Positions 25,901-38,400 of a stretch of DNA of 64,000 bases are shown in pieces (positions within the stretch are counted from its first letter, which is position 1; every line of letters begins with the position of its first letter). The stretch comes from Marchantia polymorpha subsp. ruderalis. Its lineage: Eukaryota; Streptophyta; Marchantiopsida; Marchantiales; Marchantiaceae. The notes under the pieces were generated by a model that was not told the origin of the DNA, ran no database searches, and saw only the letters and a list, made by a program, of their open reading frames with translations. Made by a program: the position numbers and the translations under genes. The DNA lies in contig AP031351.1 in the NCBI GenBank assembly GCA_037833965.1, positions 19,108,501 through 19,172,500 of the forward strand, read 5' to 3'.

Positions 25901-28900
25901 GAAAAATAGACACCAATCAGCATTTCTCCTCTTTTCAAAATTTGGATCCCATTTCAAATGAATAGACTACCAAAAATATAATGGTAGAGAATTATTCATC
26001 CTTGAGAGAAATTTTACTTATTGTTCGATTAAATATATTTCAATTTTTTCATATGTATTCCATGATTGCAATAAACATAAATGAAAAAAAAACGAACATC
26101 AAAACATTTAATGAATGTTGAATGTTTCACTTCTTGTGACAATTAGCATTTCATGATATGTAATTTTAAGATATTAGAATTCAACATTCTTTCTTTACTT
26201 AATTGTTGCATAGTTGTCTAGACCAATTTCGATTCTCAACACCAAGTGATTATGATGTGATTCTGTTAGTCATATCATTCATTTAAAATATCTATAATTC
26301 TTAAATCATTATGATTTTTCCATACAATTTTACATAGTATTTTTTAAAAAAAAATAAAAGAAATGTTGAACATTCATCAAATTTTGATACTTTTATCAAA
26401 TAATTATAGATTTGATAAAAGTTGAGTTTGAGTTTTTTTTATTTTTAAATCTACTAAAGTTTGTAGAAAAATGATGATTAATATTTTTTTATCTTTGTGA
26501 TAAATTCTTTCTCAAAAAAAATTTTACAACATGACTTACTGTAATGTATATATAATTTTACTTTCAATATATTAGTGCTTGTAAATCATTCCCTAGCGGA
26601 GAATACACATACTATGGCCAAATATGTCACATCAAGTAAGTTTTTCACTACAAGACTATTATATTTGTCTTGTAGCTTTGAAAATCAATGTGTTCAATTG
26701 TAAAATATGAATATTTGGATAGATTTTCCATTAAAGCTTAAAAAAATCTCATGTATTGTTTGATGCTTTTGAAGTATCTAATTTTTTTCCAAAATTTTAG
26801 TTACTGAATAACTATCTACTTGGTACAAACCAATTTTTTAAAATTTATAAACCAATATCAAGTTTGAATGACAGAATAATAAGAATTTTTAATGGTCTAA
26901 TTGAATAAATTCAATCGAAATATGCATTATGCATATTATAGTCTAAAAATATCACTTATTTTGCTTTCGGCTTCTTGAATATTTTTGAAACAACTTAATA
27001 TTTTAGAATTGAGAATATTGATTAATAAATACATCCAATCTATGAAATTTTTTTGAATTTATAATAAAATTATATTATATTATATTAAATTATTATAAAA
27101 AAATCACTTCAAAGTTCTTACATTTATAAATTTCATTTATGTTTTTAAATAAATTTAAATGAAATATTTTCACAATTCTAACCAGCGTTACAATCTCATT
27201 TCAAGTACTTGAAAATTGTAAAAGCTCTTAAATTATACTTACTATTTAGTATCAAAACAAAGAATGCTCTGTATACTTGGTTATATTACTGTGACGTTAC
27301 GATTGATTACTTGATATTAGTGAAACACTGAATAATAATCTTACAACAAATAGACACAAGGTTTATTTTGCGCAAATCTATTATGCATCCTATTATAACA
27401 ACATATTATTAAAAGCACTGACTGATACCATGTGATGTGATATGTATAATTTGACTATATAATCTTAATTTTTAATGCAAACCTCATTATTACATTAGAA
27501 AATTCAAAATTGAAATTTGATTTAATTTATAATCTTTATGATGAAAATACCAACGTTTCTTTTCTACACAAATTGAGATTTTTTTCTCAGATTTTTATTT
27601 GATACAACAATTCTATATTTGTCATAATTCAACCTACAATGCAAGTTAAATATATGTAGATGCATGATTTGTTATAATATGATAAACAATACTTAATAAG
27701 ACGTCTTACATCTAATTCAATCCATCAATGCATGCTAGCCATTTACATGTTTTATTACAAGTCCAATTTCAATCAATTATCATTGAAGAAAATCCTATAT
27801 GACAACTTCGTTATGCTTTCTTTCTAATCATTCACATCGGTAAATAAGTTAGATAGATATAGCTAAGTAATTTCATCAGATGAAAATTACAGATGAAATT
27901 ATTACCAACAATTTCCGATAATATATTTGATATTTTACGTACGATGTTTTCAAAATAAATTTAAAAAATTGGGCAATATTTTTGTAATTTATGTGTATAT
28001 TTATTTTTTCTAATTTTCTCTAGATTATAAATCTAGAATGTAGATTTTTTTCTAACTCAAAAATCTTTGTTAATAAAATTTATAAGATTAATCTTTAATT
28101 ATAAATATAAATTTGAACATTGATATAAAATATTGATTTTTTGAAATTAAATTTGTGAAATAGATTCAAAAATATGTGATCTAATTTTTATTTTTCATTG
28201 TCTCTTGTGGATAATTCTTGCAATTCATTAAACAAAAAAGAAAAAATAAAGAATGAAATTTTTATTTCTTTTGAATGATGAGTCAATGCACAGAAATTTA
28301 TAGCTGTAATTTCACATGTTCTGTATCAGTTTAGGCATCTTGAACAATGATCCATCTTGATTTACATGATGCAATGATCACAAACTTATCAACAAGAATT
28401 TTTTTTAATCTTTTTTATTGCATGTTTTCAAATCAATTAGTATATGAATATAATTTTTTTCCCAAGAAATAGATAAGCTTGCAATTTTTTTTGGATTTTT
28501 TTTATTTTGAAATATCTGATGAGATATTACTTAAAATTTTCAAAATATAAATCTGTAAATATTCCATTTTTTCTGAAATATAGGAATATATTCAAGTAGA
28601 ATGCTATTTTCATTTAAATTAAAATCCAGTTTTTATATTATCAAGAATTTATCTGAAGACTAAATTTTACAACAGAAAGTGCGCCATTTAATTTTTTTTG
28701 GAAGTAACATATAATATGATGAAAACATCTATATTTAAATGATTTAATAATATGTAGAAAAAATATTTTTTGGAATCATATGAAAGTAAATCGGTTAACA
28801 ATAACATTATTAAACTTCAACAAACATCTTCCTTTTTTTGATAATATTTTGAAACATTTTTAAGACTGGATAATTTAAGGCACAAAGTACATTGAAAAAT

Positions 28901-28960
28901 ATGTCAAACACTAAAAAGAGTCATTAAAAAAAGATCAAACAATAACTGAAAATAGGCTTG
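25901..28960. other. Extremely AT-rich desert
   Basis: About 3 kb of A/T runs and TATA-like words, with almost no open frame above 60 codons on either strand. I see no inverted-repeat ends, simple-repeat array or conserved peptide. It may be old decayed transposon sequence. Confidence 0.6.
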
Positions 28961-31563
28961 GATTCAAAATCGAAGAAAATAGCTTTCTCTTAGATTTTGG
29001 TTCCAAGCGTTTTGTATCATCTTATTCGTATCCACTTCTTGAAACATCAGGTCGATTCAATATAAATCTCTTCCTGCTGAATAATCTTCAGCTGATCTTC
29101 ATGCCATGAGCTTCCTAGGGAGTTGTTGAACTCGTCTGAACTTGTCTATATACAAGACTTAGACAAAGCTTATAATGGTAAAGGAAGATTCAAAACAAGT
29201 CAACTTAAACCTCGTTTGTTCTAAATGAATGTAATGCGTAATATCGATACCCTGGGGCTTACTGATTCCATTGCTTCAAAGTTAACTGATCGCACTTGCG
29301 TGAGGCAAGAACATGCAGACGACGAACCGAGGGACCAGAGACGAGGAGATGCCAGAAAGCGTCTCGTCCGTCCTTCCAAGAGGTCAATAGTTCTACCTAA
29401 TCTCAAGTATCCCACCAGTTGGTTTCGGATTTTAAGAGTAAAGCACAAGTAACGCCAAAGGGCGGTCCCCTCCTCTGACCGTCTGTACCAACATATTCTC
29501 TTGGTATTGAGCCCTACGACAAGAACAATCTGCCATTTCTTTCACATAGTTGTAGAAAGGTTCGATGCCGACATAAAATCTTGGCCCAAAAAGCCTGGTC
29601 TTTTCAAACAGCTTCACTTTCCAGTTGGAAGCGCGAGCTTCGTAGCCCTTGCAGATATGAGCAGACATAGACACCTACCGGAACATCTTGCTGGTGGTAC
29701 AGTCAGTTGTCGATTTGAAGTTTCGAGATTCAGATTTTTCACTGGAAAGCTGGCTCGGGGAACTCCTTAGCGCTATCCGTTTCAGAAGCTCTTACAGATG
29801 AAAACAATACATAGGATAAAATTTGTGTGTCCATTCTTCTGTGCTGACATGCAAAATAAGGGTTTCGGTTTTAAGAGCATAGATCCGAAGCGAGAGCTTT
29901 CGCACGATAAGAATGTTGAAAATGGTGATATCAATCTCCATGCATAAAATCTGGTACAATATTCTTCAGAGGTACGCTTTTCTCATATTGGATTAGGAAA
30001 TAAATGTATTCACTTATTTAGGATGTGAATGTCTACAAAGGGTCATCTGAAGTTTAACATCATTTGCTGTACACGCTCTCAGACTATCCTAAGGATACTA
30101 GCGTACAGCAGAACGTCAAAATCAAGATTGCCAACTGGCACAGATGCAACGAAGTTTGTGCATTTGTAATCCCTCTTTATTTCTCTCTATTAACTTACAC
30201 CGGGTGATTCCACCGTGCTATACCTGCTAAGAAGGATGTGAAATAAGTGGATGATCCCTTGAAGTTTTATGTATTGAGGATACATTACAGGTGTAACTCG
30301 CTCGCCTTCCTGTAAGACGTGGTCGACGTTGAAAACTTGATCATTTGATCATTCAATTCACAAGTCAAGCTTCGGTGATGTGTTTTTAAAGGATACCAAA
30401 TTGATGATTCCTAGTGACCGCAAGTGCTACTGACTGACTTGCGGATTATAGGCTTTGCGTAGTGTCAGGAGACCTGAGGATGGCGACACTGAGTCTTAGC
30501 ACAAGATCTCAAGAGACTAGGTTCAAGTTACTCAGAAATGGAATACCAAACTGTGGAGCAACTTATTTCTTAGGTGATCACCATGATTGCAAGCTCGTTC
30601 TCAAATTGATGGGATGTAATCGGATGAGCAAATATCGGACTACACAAGTGGTCAACCGTACAATTGACAAGTTTACTCGCCGAGTAGTCTAGCAAAACTG
30701 ACAGTTTGAAATATACGGAGAGACTATATCAAATCAGGTGGTCGGAATGTTGGAATTTTAATGCGAAGGAAGACTGACTGAATCACAATGATTACCTTCT
30801 AGTCGATTATGACCTATTACGTTCATCGTGCAAAACTCGGTAGAAAATTTGAACTGCTGATGGATTGAGAAGACCATCATCCCTTGATATTTCTTCACAT
30901 GACACATCTACCTATATCGCTTTGATATTCTCAAAGAAATATATCGTCTTTTGAAAGAATTCAAGAGATCACGGGTTCTCCTGAGACAGAATCACCGTAA
31001 ATCCCTATAATTTCGACCATTGTCTTTCTACGGTTTCTGAACTAGGATGTAGAGATCTAAATAAATTTACAATTCTCCACAACCAACGAAGGAACTTAAA
31101 AAACTATCACACACCTTTCCAACTGATGCACCTGCTTTACAGAAGGATTTCGTTACATTCTCCAAGTTTAGCTCCTTCACATAATGTGTTTCTTTTCTAC
31201 TCCTAAACAAAATTACGGAGTTCGGTACAAACTGAATAAGCACGAACATAATTGCAGCTGAAGAAGCGCAAATAGGTCCGAGGTTTGATCAAGTACAACC
31301 CGATTTGCAGATCGTTCTCGGACAACTTTCAGAGGAGGCTATTCGATGTGCCAAAAACCCAAATCTTCACATTTTTTCGCACTTTGCAATGACTTGTATA
31401 TTACATGCTTTGCGGTTCATATAGTCTGGGTTAATGGTGGTCACTTGATCCTTGGGTTTAACAATTCCACCTGAATGAAGTATCTCCAGCAAAAAACTTG
31501 ATACCAGGTACTTTGCAACCTCTCTTCGATATGACGTGCGTTTGCATATTAAAAGGCAGGACA
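28961..31563. other. Unassigned region downstream of the ceramide synthase gene
   Basis: More balanced composition than the desert to its left. Overlapping open frames of 75-90 codons on both strands at 29221-29770 carry no recognised motif. The last few hundred bases up to 31563 should include the 3' UTR of the minus-strand ceramide synthase; its end could not be located. Confidence 0.35.
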
Positions 31564-34089
31564 TCAGTCGTCCTTTTCATGCTCTTCATCTTCTTCAGAA
31601 TCTGCACATGATGACAAGAACTACATGTGTTCAACAAAATTTCTCATCATTCTAGTCGAATCTAGTTGACAGTCGGTCTTAGATGCTCCCAAGTTTCCAA
31701 GCTGCGAATTCATACATCAACATGATGAAGTGAATCCCGCACTAAATGCTTTTTAAATATAAATATGTTCAAAATTTTACGATTTTCTGAAAAAACACCA
31801 ACTGCATAAATGCCTCAAAAACATACCAGACCGCACATCATCTGCAACTTTGCCGCGAGCTTTCACTTGTCTTACAATCATTCTCCAAATTAGTATCCAC
31901 CAATAAATATGGAGAACAAGTAGACTGATGAGCAGAGTGTTGAAGCAGTAGTAAAGAAGTGGTCCATTCTTGTAGTTTTTATCGAGTAGGCCGAGCACTT
32001 CGATACTGCACATAACAGAACAAACGAAATCAGGATAATTGACCTATCCACTTGCTGATTCTTCTTCCCAAATTGACGCATAATCGACAGCGTGAGCTCC
32101 TAATCCCAAGTTTTAAAAGCCCAAATTTCGAGCACTTCTTGAAATATAGTTCGTTACCTGGTGCTCCGTATGATCCAGAAAGGAAATATGATGAGGCGCA
32201 AGACAATCCATGAGATCGCGAACACCACAAACGAAATGCTGGGAATGATCTCGGATCCGCTGTATTTTGTTAACTTGCCTACTTCTAGGAAGATATCACT
32301 CGCATCATGAACAGCAAGAACTATCGAACCCGGACGAGCAAACCTGCATTGTCAAGCGAAAAATTAGAAAAAACATCCGTTCACCTTTGATTGGTTTTGA
32401 CGCGAGTCATATGATCCACATGCGGAATGAAATTTAGAGCCATACATATCATACTCGCAGTAAACGACTTCGTCAACGGAAAACGTCAAGAAAGAGTCTC
32501 TCAGTATCTTATCTCTTCACAATGCAAAGGGTCTGGAACCACTTCCAAAAGAACAACTTTGCGTCACGTAAATACACTGTACAGACACGGTTTGATCAAC
32601 TGCGCAGGCATTAAGAGACGACAGAGTCAAATTCGTCCAGAACTATCATACCTAGCTAAGTAGGAAAATACGATGAGAATAACTGTAGCGATGTGATGGG
32701 ACATGCTCACGCCGAAATCCTTCCGTCTTGTCTCCCAGAAAACGAGAGCGATTATACTGTAAGCATAAAAGCCACCCGCGTACCCATAGAGAAGCTTCAA
32801 CTTGAGCCTGCAGAATAATCAGAAACAGAGAGGTGATATCTCCCACAAGTTAGTAAAATTCATCTTGACCCAGATCTATCAGGCTTATGAGAAGGAAGAA
32901 AGGGCTTCCTTACGACGTAATTTTTTCCCGTCGTGCGGCAATATCGTCGCCGGAATTTCAGCAATTAAGAACGTTATACATAATTTTGTATCCTTGTACT
33001 TCAATGAGGCATCGGAATCATACAAAGCATCGTCAGACAATAGACGTGTGGTCGAACGATTCGAATTCGTTCCAGGGTCCCTTACAATTTCATATTAAGT
33101 CAGACTTTGAACGAAGCATCTCATATCGAGTTTGAATCCGCAACTAAAGAGGACGGATCACTGCACAAAGCAACTTCTCTGGTTGAAACAGATGAAGAAG
33201 GAATCCGGCGGCTGTTAAAACTGGGATGCATCGTACTTTGCTCTGTGATTAATTCTTGGACGGATGCATATGCCGCTTACTTTGCTTTCTGATCGGGCCA
33301 GTGCTGTGAGCCAGGTCCTAGCCAAAACTTCTCCGTGTCGTAGAAATAAGGCTCGTTGTAGCTAGCAACCAACGCAAATATTTCTGCAGATAAGTAATAA
33401 CACATCTTCCACATTGATTCCTTAAACTTCACGTGAGTCTTCCGCAGCGCATCTTTCTCGGCGTCGTTGAATCCCTTCAAGCTAAACTCTGCCTTGCCGT
33501 AAATGAATCTTCTGCCTAGCGACTGCAAGTAAATCGATCACGAGGTTGTTCAACAAGTCAGTTTCTCGGCAATCGTCATCAGGCTCTGCTTGTTACAACC
33601 CTACCTAGCATACACGTGAAAGTGAGTCAATTATCAAACTCGTAAAACCAAAACCAGCGTAGTCCAATTGTCCAATCCGTAAAAAAGTTTCCACCCAAAT
33701 TCTAAACGGGCTCACTCTTATTCACCTAGCATAAGACCGGAATCGGCACCCTAACACGCAACTTGAAAAAACCACCAATTTCATCCGCCGTACGTTGTCA
33801 AAGATCAATCCCTCCCGGTTCATTCCCATCCACAGGGACTAGGAAACATCTCCATCAGAGGGAACTATTTTCACACAAAGAAGGTTAGAGGGGCAGAATT
33901 GCATACTTCAAATACTAAGGTGTCGAGGAGATAACGGGCAGTGAAGAAAAAAACAGCAAACATAGGGATCAGCAGCAAATCCTTCGCTTCGGGATAGCTC
34001 TCTGCATCCCAATCGGGCCATTCGCCCCTTTGCCACCTTGCAATCGAGACCTCTAAGATGTCCAGACTCCCTCCTCCTGTCATTGCCAT
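31564..34089 (-). CDS. LAG1/LOH-type ceramide synthase (TLC domain)
   Basis: Six coding exons, all with GT-AG borders and matching phases: 34089-33907, 33522-33281, 32807-32652, 32343-32158, 32005-31827 and 31601-31564. They give 327 aa. An in-frame TAA directly precedes the ATG, so the start is firm. Ceramide synthase joins an acyl-CoA to a sphingoid base in the ER membrane. The N-terminus has a hydrophobic segment ([18 protein letters not shown]). KFKESMWK and YYLSAE open the TLC domain, and [16 protein letters not shown] has His179/His180. The Lag1 motif [10 protein letters not shown] has His206, Asp207 and Asp210. Further membrane segments follow ([10 protein letters not shown] and [12 protein letters not shown]). 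The protein ends in an acidic tail encoded mainly by a 38-nt last exon. Length and motif order match plant LOH proteins. No lesion was seen, so the gene is probably active. Paralogue class is uncertain. Confidence 0.95.
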
Positions 34090-35460
34090 TTAACTCTGCC
34101 CGTCGAATTGCCACAGACGAACCGTAATCGGCCTGTAAATCAACGGATTCGTCCCTTCTAAGCGTAATTAATCGCAGCAGCTCCTCCTCACGTCCTTGCT
34201 GATCCTCTACAATCGCCCAAACATCCTCCGTCGCTGATCTCGCTGGGATTTACGCGCCACCTGCCAGAGCCAGAACCGCTGAGGCTCGCACGGATCCGCC
34301 GCTCGGCTGCGGAGCAAGGAACCACGGCCAGCGACTGAGGCTGCAGGCATGGCGAAAATCGCACACGGCCCGAAGCTCGCCTCTTCCCTCGTGCAATCGA
34401 AGAGCAACGAGACCCTCCCGCCCAGAGCTCCGCCCGGCGAGCGCTCTCTCGTGCCCGCCCTCAGCGCCGAATCTCAATTTCTCCCGACTCCTCTCGGCGA
34501 CGCCCACTGTCCTATATATTTTACAAACCCCGCAACCAAACCCTCCCGGGCCCCTGTCTCCTCTGCTCTGCTCCGCGCTCCTCGCAGCACCGATTTGGTG
34601 GACCAGACCTGCACCGTGCGCCTACTGTATGTATGCAGCGTGCGGTGTATCTGCCTGTATGAAATTCCACAGCCTTCCCTGCCTCGGCCGGCCTTTCTCT
34701 CTCTCTCTCTCTCTCTCTCGCTCCTCCTCTTTCTCTCCGCCTGCGCGGCTGGCTGCGTAGCACCGCCCCTCGCCCCTCGCTCTTCGCTCTGCGCTATTCC
34801 GCCTGCTTCTTCGGCTGCTGCTTCCTTCCTCCCTTCCAGCACGAAGGCAGCCAGTTTGAATAACCTTTTCTCGGGAGTCTGGTGGGGAGGACGGGACGAC
34901 CTCTTCATGTGCATGCGCAACCAGAACATATACGCCGCTCCCATTGGGCAGCGACGGATCCTGCGTGGCGTCTTTCTCCCGGTCTCGCGAGGGCGGGGGA
35001 GAACTTTTACTTTCTGTTAGCCATGTCAGCATCAACGTAAACTTGGGAGAATCTTCACGGGAATGTGCCCCCCGGGCCGTCGATGCGAAGTGCCACATCC
35101 GCCGGCCGGATCGCATCTACGGCGCTCGAGCGCGGCTTTCAACTGTTCGGACTGGATTCCTTGTGACGTGGCGTGCGTACTTTATCCACCGGGTGAAGGC
35201 AACCCTTTCGTCCCGGACCTGCTCTGGTGGATAAAGCACACTCGGATAGAAAAAGGTAAGTTCTCCGTGCCCACGGGCAGCCTGTTGGGACGGGCAGCTC
35301 CATGCCCCTCCCTAGTATCCCACCGCCACAGCACCCACCGAATGACTCAGAGCTCGAATGGTCCACAGCGTAGACTTCTTTGGTCTTCTCTTGGCTCCGG
35401 TTGTAATGTGCCTTGGTCAAATGCTCATCGACCTCAGGAAGTCCAGAGATTATTATAAGC
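34090..35460. promoter_or_regulatory. GC-rich upstream region of the ceramide synthase gene
   Basis: A sharply GC-rich island begins at the ceramide synthase start codon and extends about 1.3 kb upstream. It holds a CT tract (34696-34719) and a TATATAT word at about 34514-34520. Open frames up to 223 codons (34349-35020 plus) and 164 codons (minus) overlap in several frames and are Ser/Arg/Pro-rich, crossing the simple repeat. I read them as chance frames. Leader and promoter of the minus-strand gene probably lie here. A divergent plus-strand transcript is possible but unsupported. Confidence 0.5.
34696..34719. repeat. (TC)12 microsatellite
   Basis: Twelve perfect TC units lie about 610 bases upstream of the ceramide synthase start codon, GA on the gene's sense strand. 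The arrangement parallels the tract upstream of the PI4K-gamma gene. Confidence 0.95.
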
Positions 35461-38400
35461 TGCCGTACACTATCATCCTATATTCATCTAAATTTTTGCA
35501 GCGCGTTTTCGTGCTACAAGAATGAAGCCAACTTCCTGCACTTTAAACTTTTGTCTTAGACTCCGTTCCCTTTCCCACTTTAATCATCTTTAGCTCGACG
35601 TAAAAATCACCATTTCTCTGAAGGCATTCTGTTTACCGAATTTGTTTCTAACCTTGAGTGCTACCATCTTCTCGAAAATGTATGACTTTTACGCAGTTTT
35701 CACAACCAGTTCGATTAGTATGTTTTCGATTGTATCGTTTGTGATCATTTTTATTTTATGAAAAAAATATGTTATATATATACATTTATATATATACCAA
35801 AGCCTTATACATAAGACGGAATTGTTTTGCAATTGAATGTTCGGATGAGATGGGATTACCTTCACTATATTACGTTCAAAAAAACATGGAATAGAGGGAG
35901 CTCGACGTCTGTCGACTGTGCATCTCGAGAATCCCTTAACCACTTTTCTCCGCTAGGAAAGCATGGAACAGACAAAAATATATGTCTGCGCACTGAATAC
36001 GGGATAGTGCAAAAGCAATTCAAAACATAGTTGCAAGCACAGAGCACGCTGCGGAGTGCCTGCATGAACTGGAATCCTGCTTGGATTTATCCAGCATGTG
36101 AGTGTCATCGGAATCCAAGATTGGATTAAAGGCCTGTATGTGCGCGTGCATATACACGAATCATGAAGGATCGATCATGTTCCAGTTGTTAAGTGGAATC
36201 AGTCAGCTGTCATCTCCTTGCAACAATCCTCCTTTGGTTTGCCACCTGGCCTCCAAAGTTTCACATCTTCAGGTCTCGCCAATGAGATGATTTCTCTGAG
36301 AGACGTTCTAGGAAGTGACAATTTTGTTTCCCCGTGCTCCACAGAAGGTAAACTCGGATATTGAAGTTTTCATCATCCACTTTCGTGTTTCTTCTCTGAG
36401 ACGAGTTAACGTAGAAGATACTCCATGTCTTCCAAACGAACATCAAATCTGACGTGGAAAGTACACCAAGCAAGCCAACTCGAACTTTCCTTGTTTCCTT
36501 AAGGTTTCAGCTACTTTGAATGGATCCTATTGGAACAAATCATCTTCTTCGATCGAAGATCCGAAATCGTAAACCTGTGATCCACTAGTCGTCTCCCGGA
36601 TTTCTCTTCCCAGCGTCGGTTTTCTTCTGGGGAAAGATTGCTTTTTAGAAGATCTTGGATCCTCAGTGCTTTTCTTGTGCGCTTTTAGAGATCTAGAAAC
36701 ATCTAGAAACATCTGAAGTAAACAAACTTGTGGCCCTGAGATGTCCAGACGAGTAAGGTGAAGAACCTTAGCAAGAATCTCACGATTCAATTAATTTTTT
36801 CAGCTGATCTGGCAAATGACTCAAAAAGGTACAATTAAAAGGGCACCAATAAACCGGTCTAAAATTAGTCTACACGAAGCTATGCCTTTTCCAATAAAAC
36901 GATCGAAGTGCAAGGGATGCAAGATCGAACTATGGTACAATCAGAACAATGAAGAAATCCATTTGACTCCACAGGATAGAGTAAAGAAGTCGTAGGAAGT
37001 CAAATGTGGGCCTGCCAAAGGACCTTTCACCTATTTTCTGAGGCTTATCTATTGGCTCACTTTCATTCTATTGATAGTAAAAGCGAAGTGTAGATTCTTT
37101 CTCTTTGTTTTATACTGCGATAAGTAACATATTCCCATCCCTATGCTGCTTATTGTAGTACTTATATGTTGTTAATCTGGACCTTCCACGTGGTACTTGG
37201 ATGGAAGAATCTGTTGAATTGTTGTTTTATTAAGAGAAGAACCTCGATCCTCTCCACATTGACCATCCTCCCTCCCATTATATCATCTTGGTTGCTACGC
37301 TTTTCGAACAATTGACTCTCCAGTACAGAATTGTCCATCCTGTCCATTCTGAAGTTTTACCCATTGATATCATTTCTCCAGCGGTGATTCACATTCTTGA
37401 CGCCCAAACGTTATGATCTTTTATGTATTCAACCATCTAGGTAGCTTGCATCTATACACTAACTTAATTCTGATTTTTGACTTATCTGTTTCAAGGTTAT
37501 ATGGAAGATATTTAATAAATGTGTAGAAAAGATTGAGTGCAGTCAATTGCAAAAGGTAATTTTTGCATTTATATTAGTGTTGTAAATTTGACATGGTTGG
37601 ATTCTTCAACACTACATCAAATAGATTGTTATACAATCTAACTGATGATATTACTATATACAATAAATCATTGATATAATCAAAATTTTGAAACATTTAC
37701 AAATATGATTAAATTGATTGCTTTTAAGATGGCATACGAACAATCTTTTACATATATAAACAATCAAAAATATGATGCAATGTCATAGATCTATACTATT
37801 TACAAGATGTTAATCAATGAATTTTGATAACACTGAACTGAATGAATTCTTTTGCAAAAGTTTTTGTGATTCAAACTCATTGAGATTTTTTTGAAAGTTG
37901 AAAAAAGTCAAATTTCATCTATTTGAAAGCTTGAACAATTTTGAAATTTTTTATGAATTTTTTATGGTAGAATTTTAATCATTCAAAGTAGCCAAATGAA
38001 CAATATTATTGTGAAAGTTTGAAGTGCAACAATTCACTCAATAGATCTTAAAGTTTGATCAACATCCAACCAGTCATTTGTGCTTTTTCATAATGAAGCT
38101 ATAATAATTTGACAACGGTAACATAGCTCCTCCAAAGTGCAAAGAAGTTTTTTTTGAATGCAAGACACAAATTACAATGTTCAAAGTTAAACAAAGCAAG
38201 ATGACTATGTCATGTGGTTTTGTCTTTTACTAAAAATAAACGTCAAGCTAGGGTTTCAAGTCGCGAAGGGTATAGGGTCGAAGATGACTCGAAGAACGTC
38301 AGTTCTTTGAGTCGAGCATGTAGTGTTGGAAGTAGTGCGAGTAGAGCAACTGTCCGTTAGCGTCGACTTGAAATCTCTTCAGAGTGGGTTGGGTTCGACC

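Noticed and set aside
34349..35116. Long overlapping open frames (up to 223 codons plus, 164 codons minus) in the GC-rich island
   Set aside because: They run through the CT microsatellite, are low-complexity Ser/Arg/Pro/Leu, overlap on both strands and show no domain. The island is better read as upstream sequence of the ceramide synthase gene.
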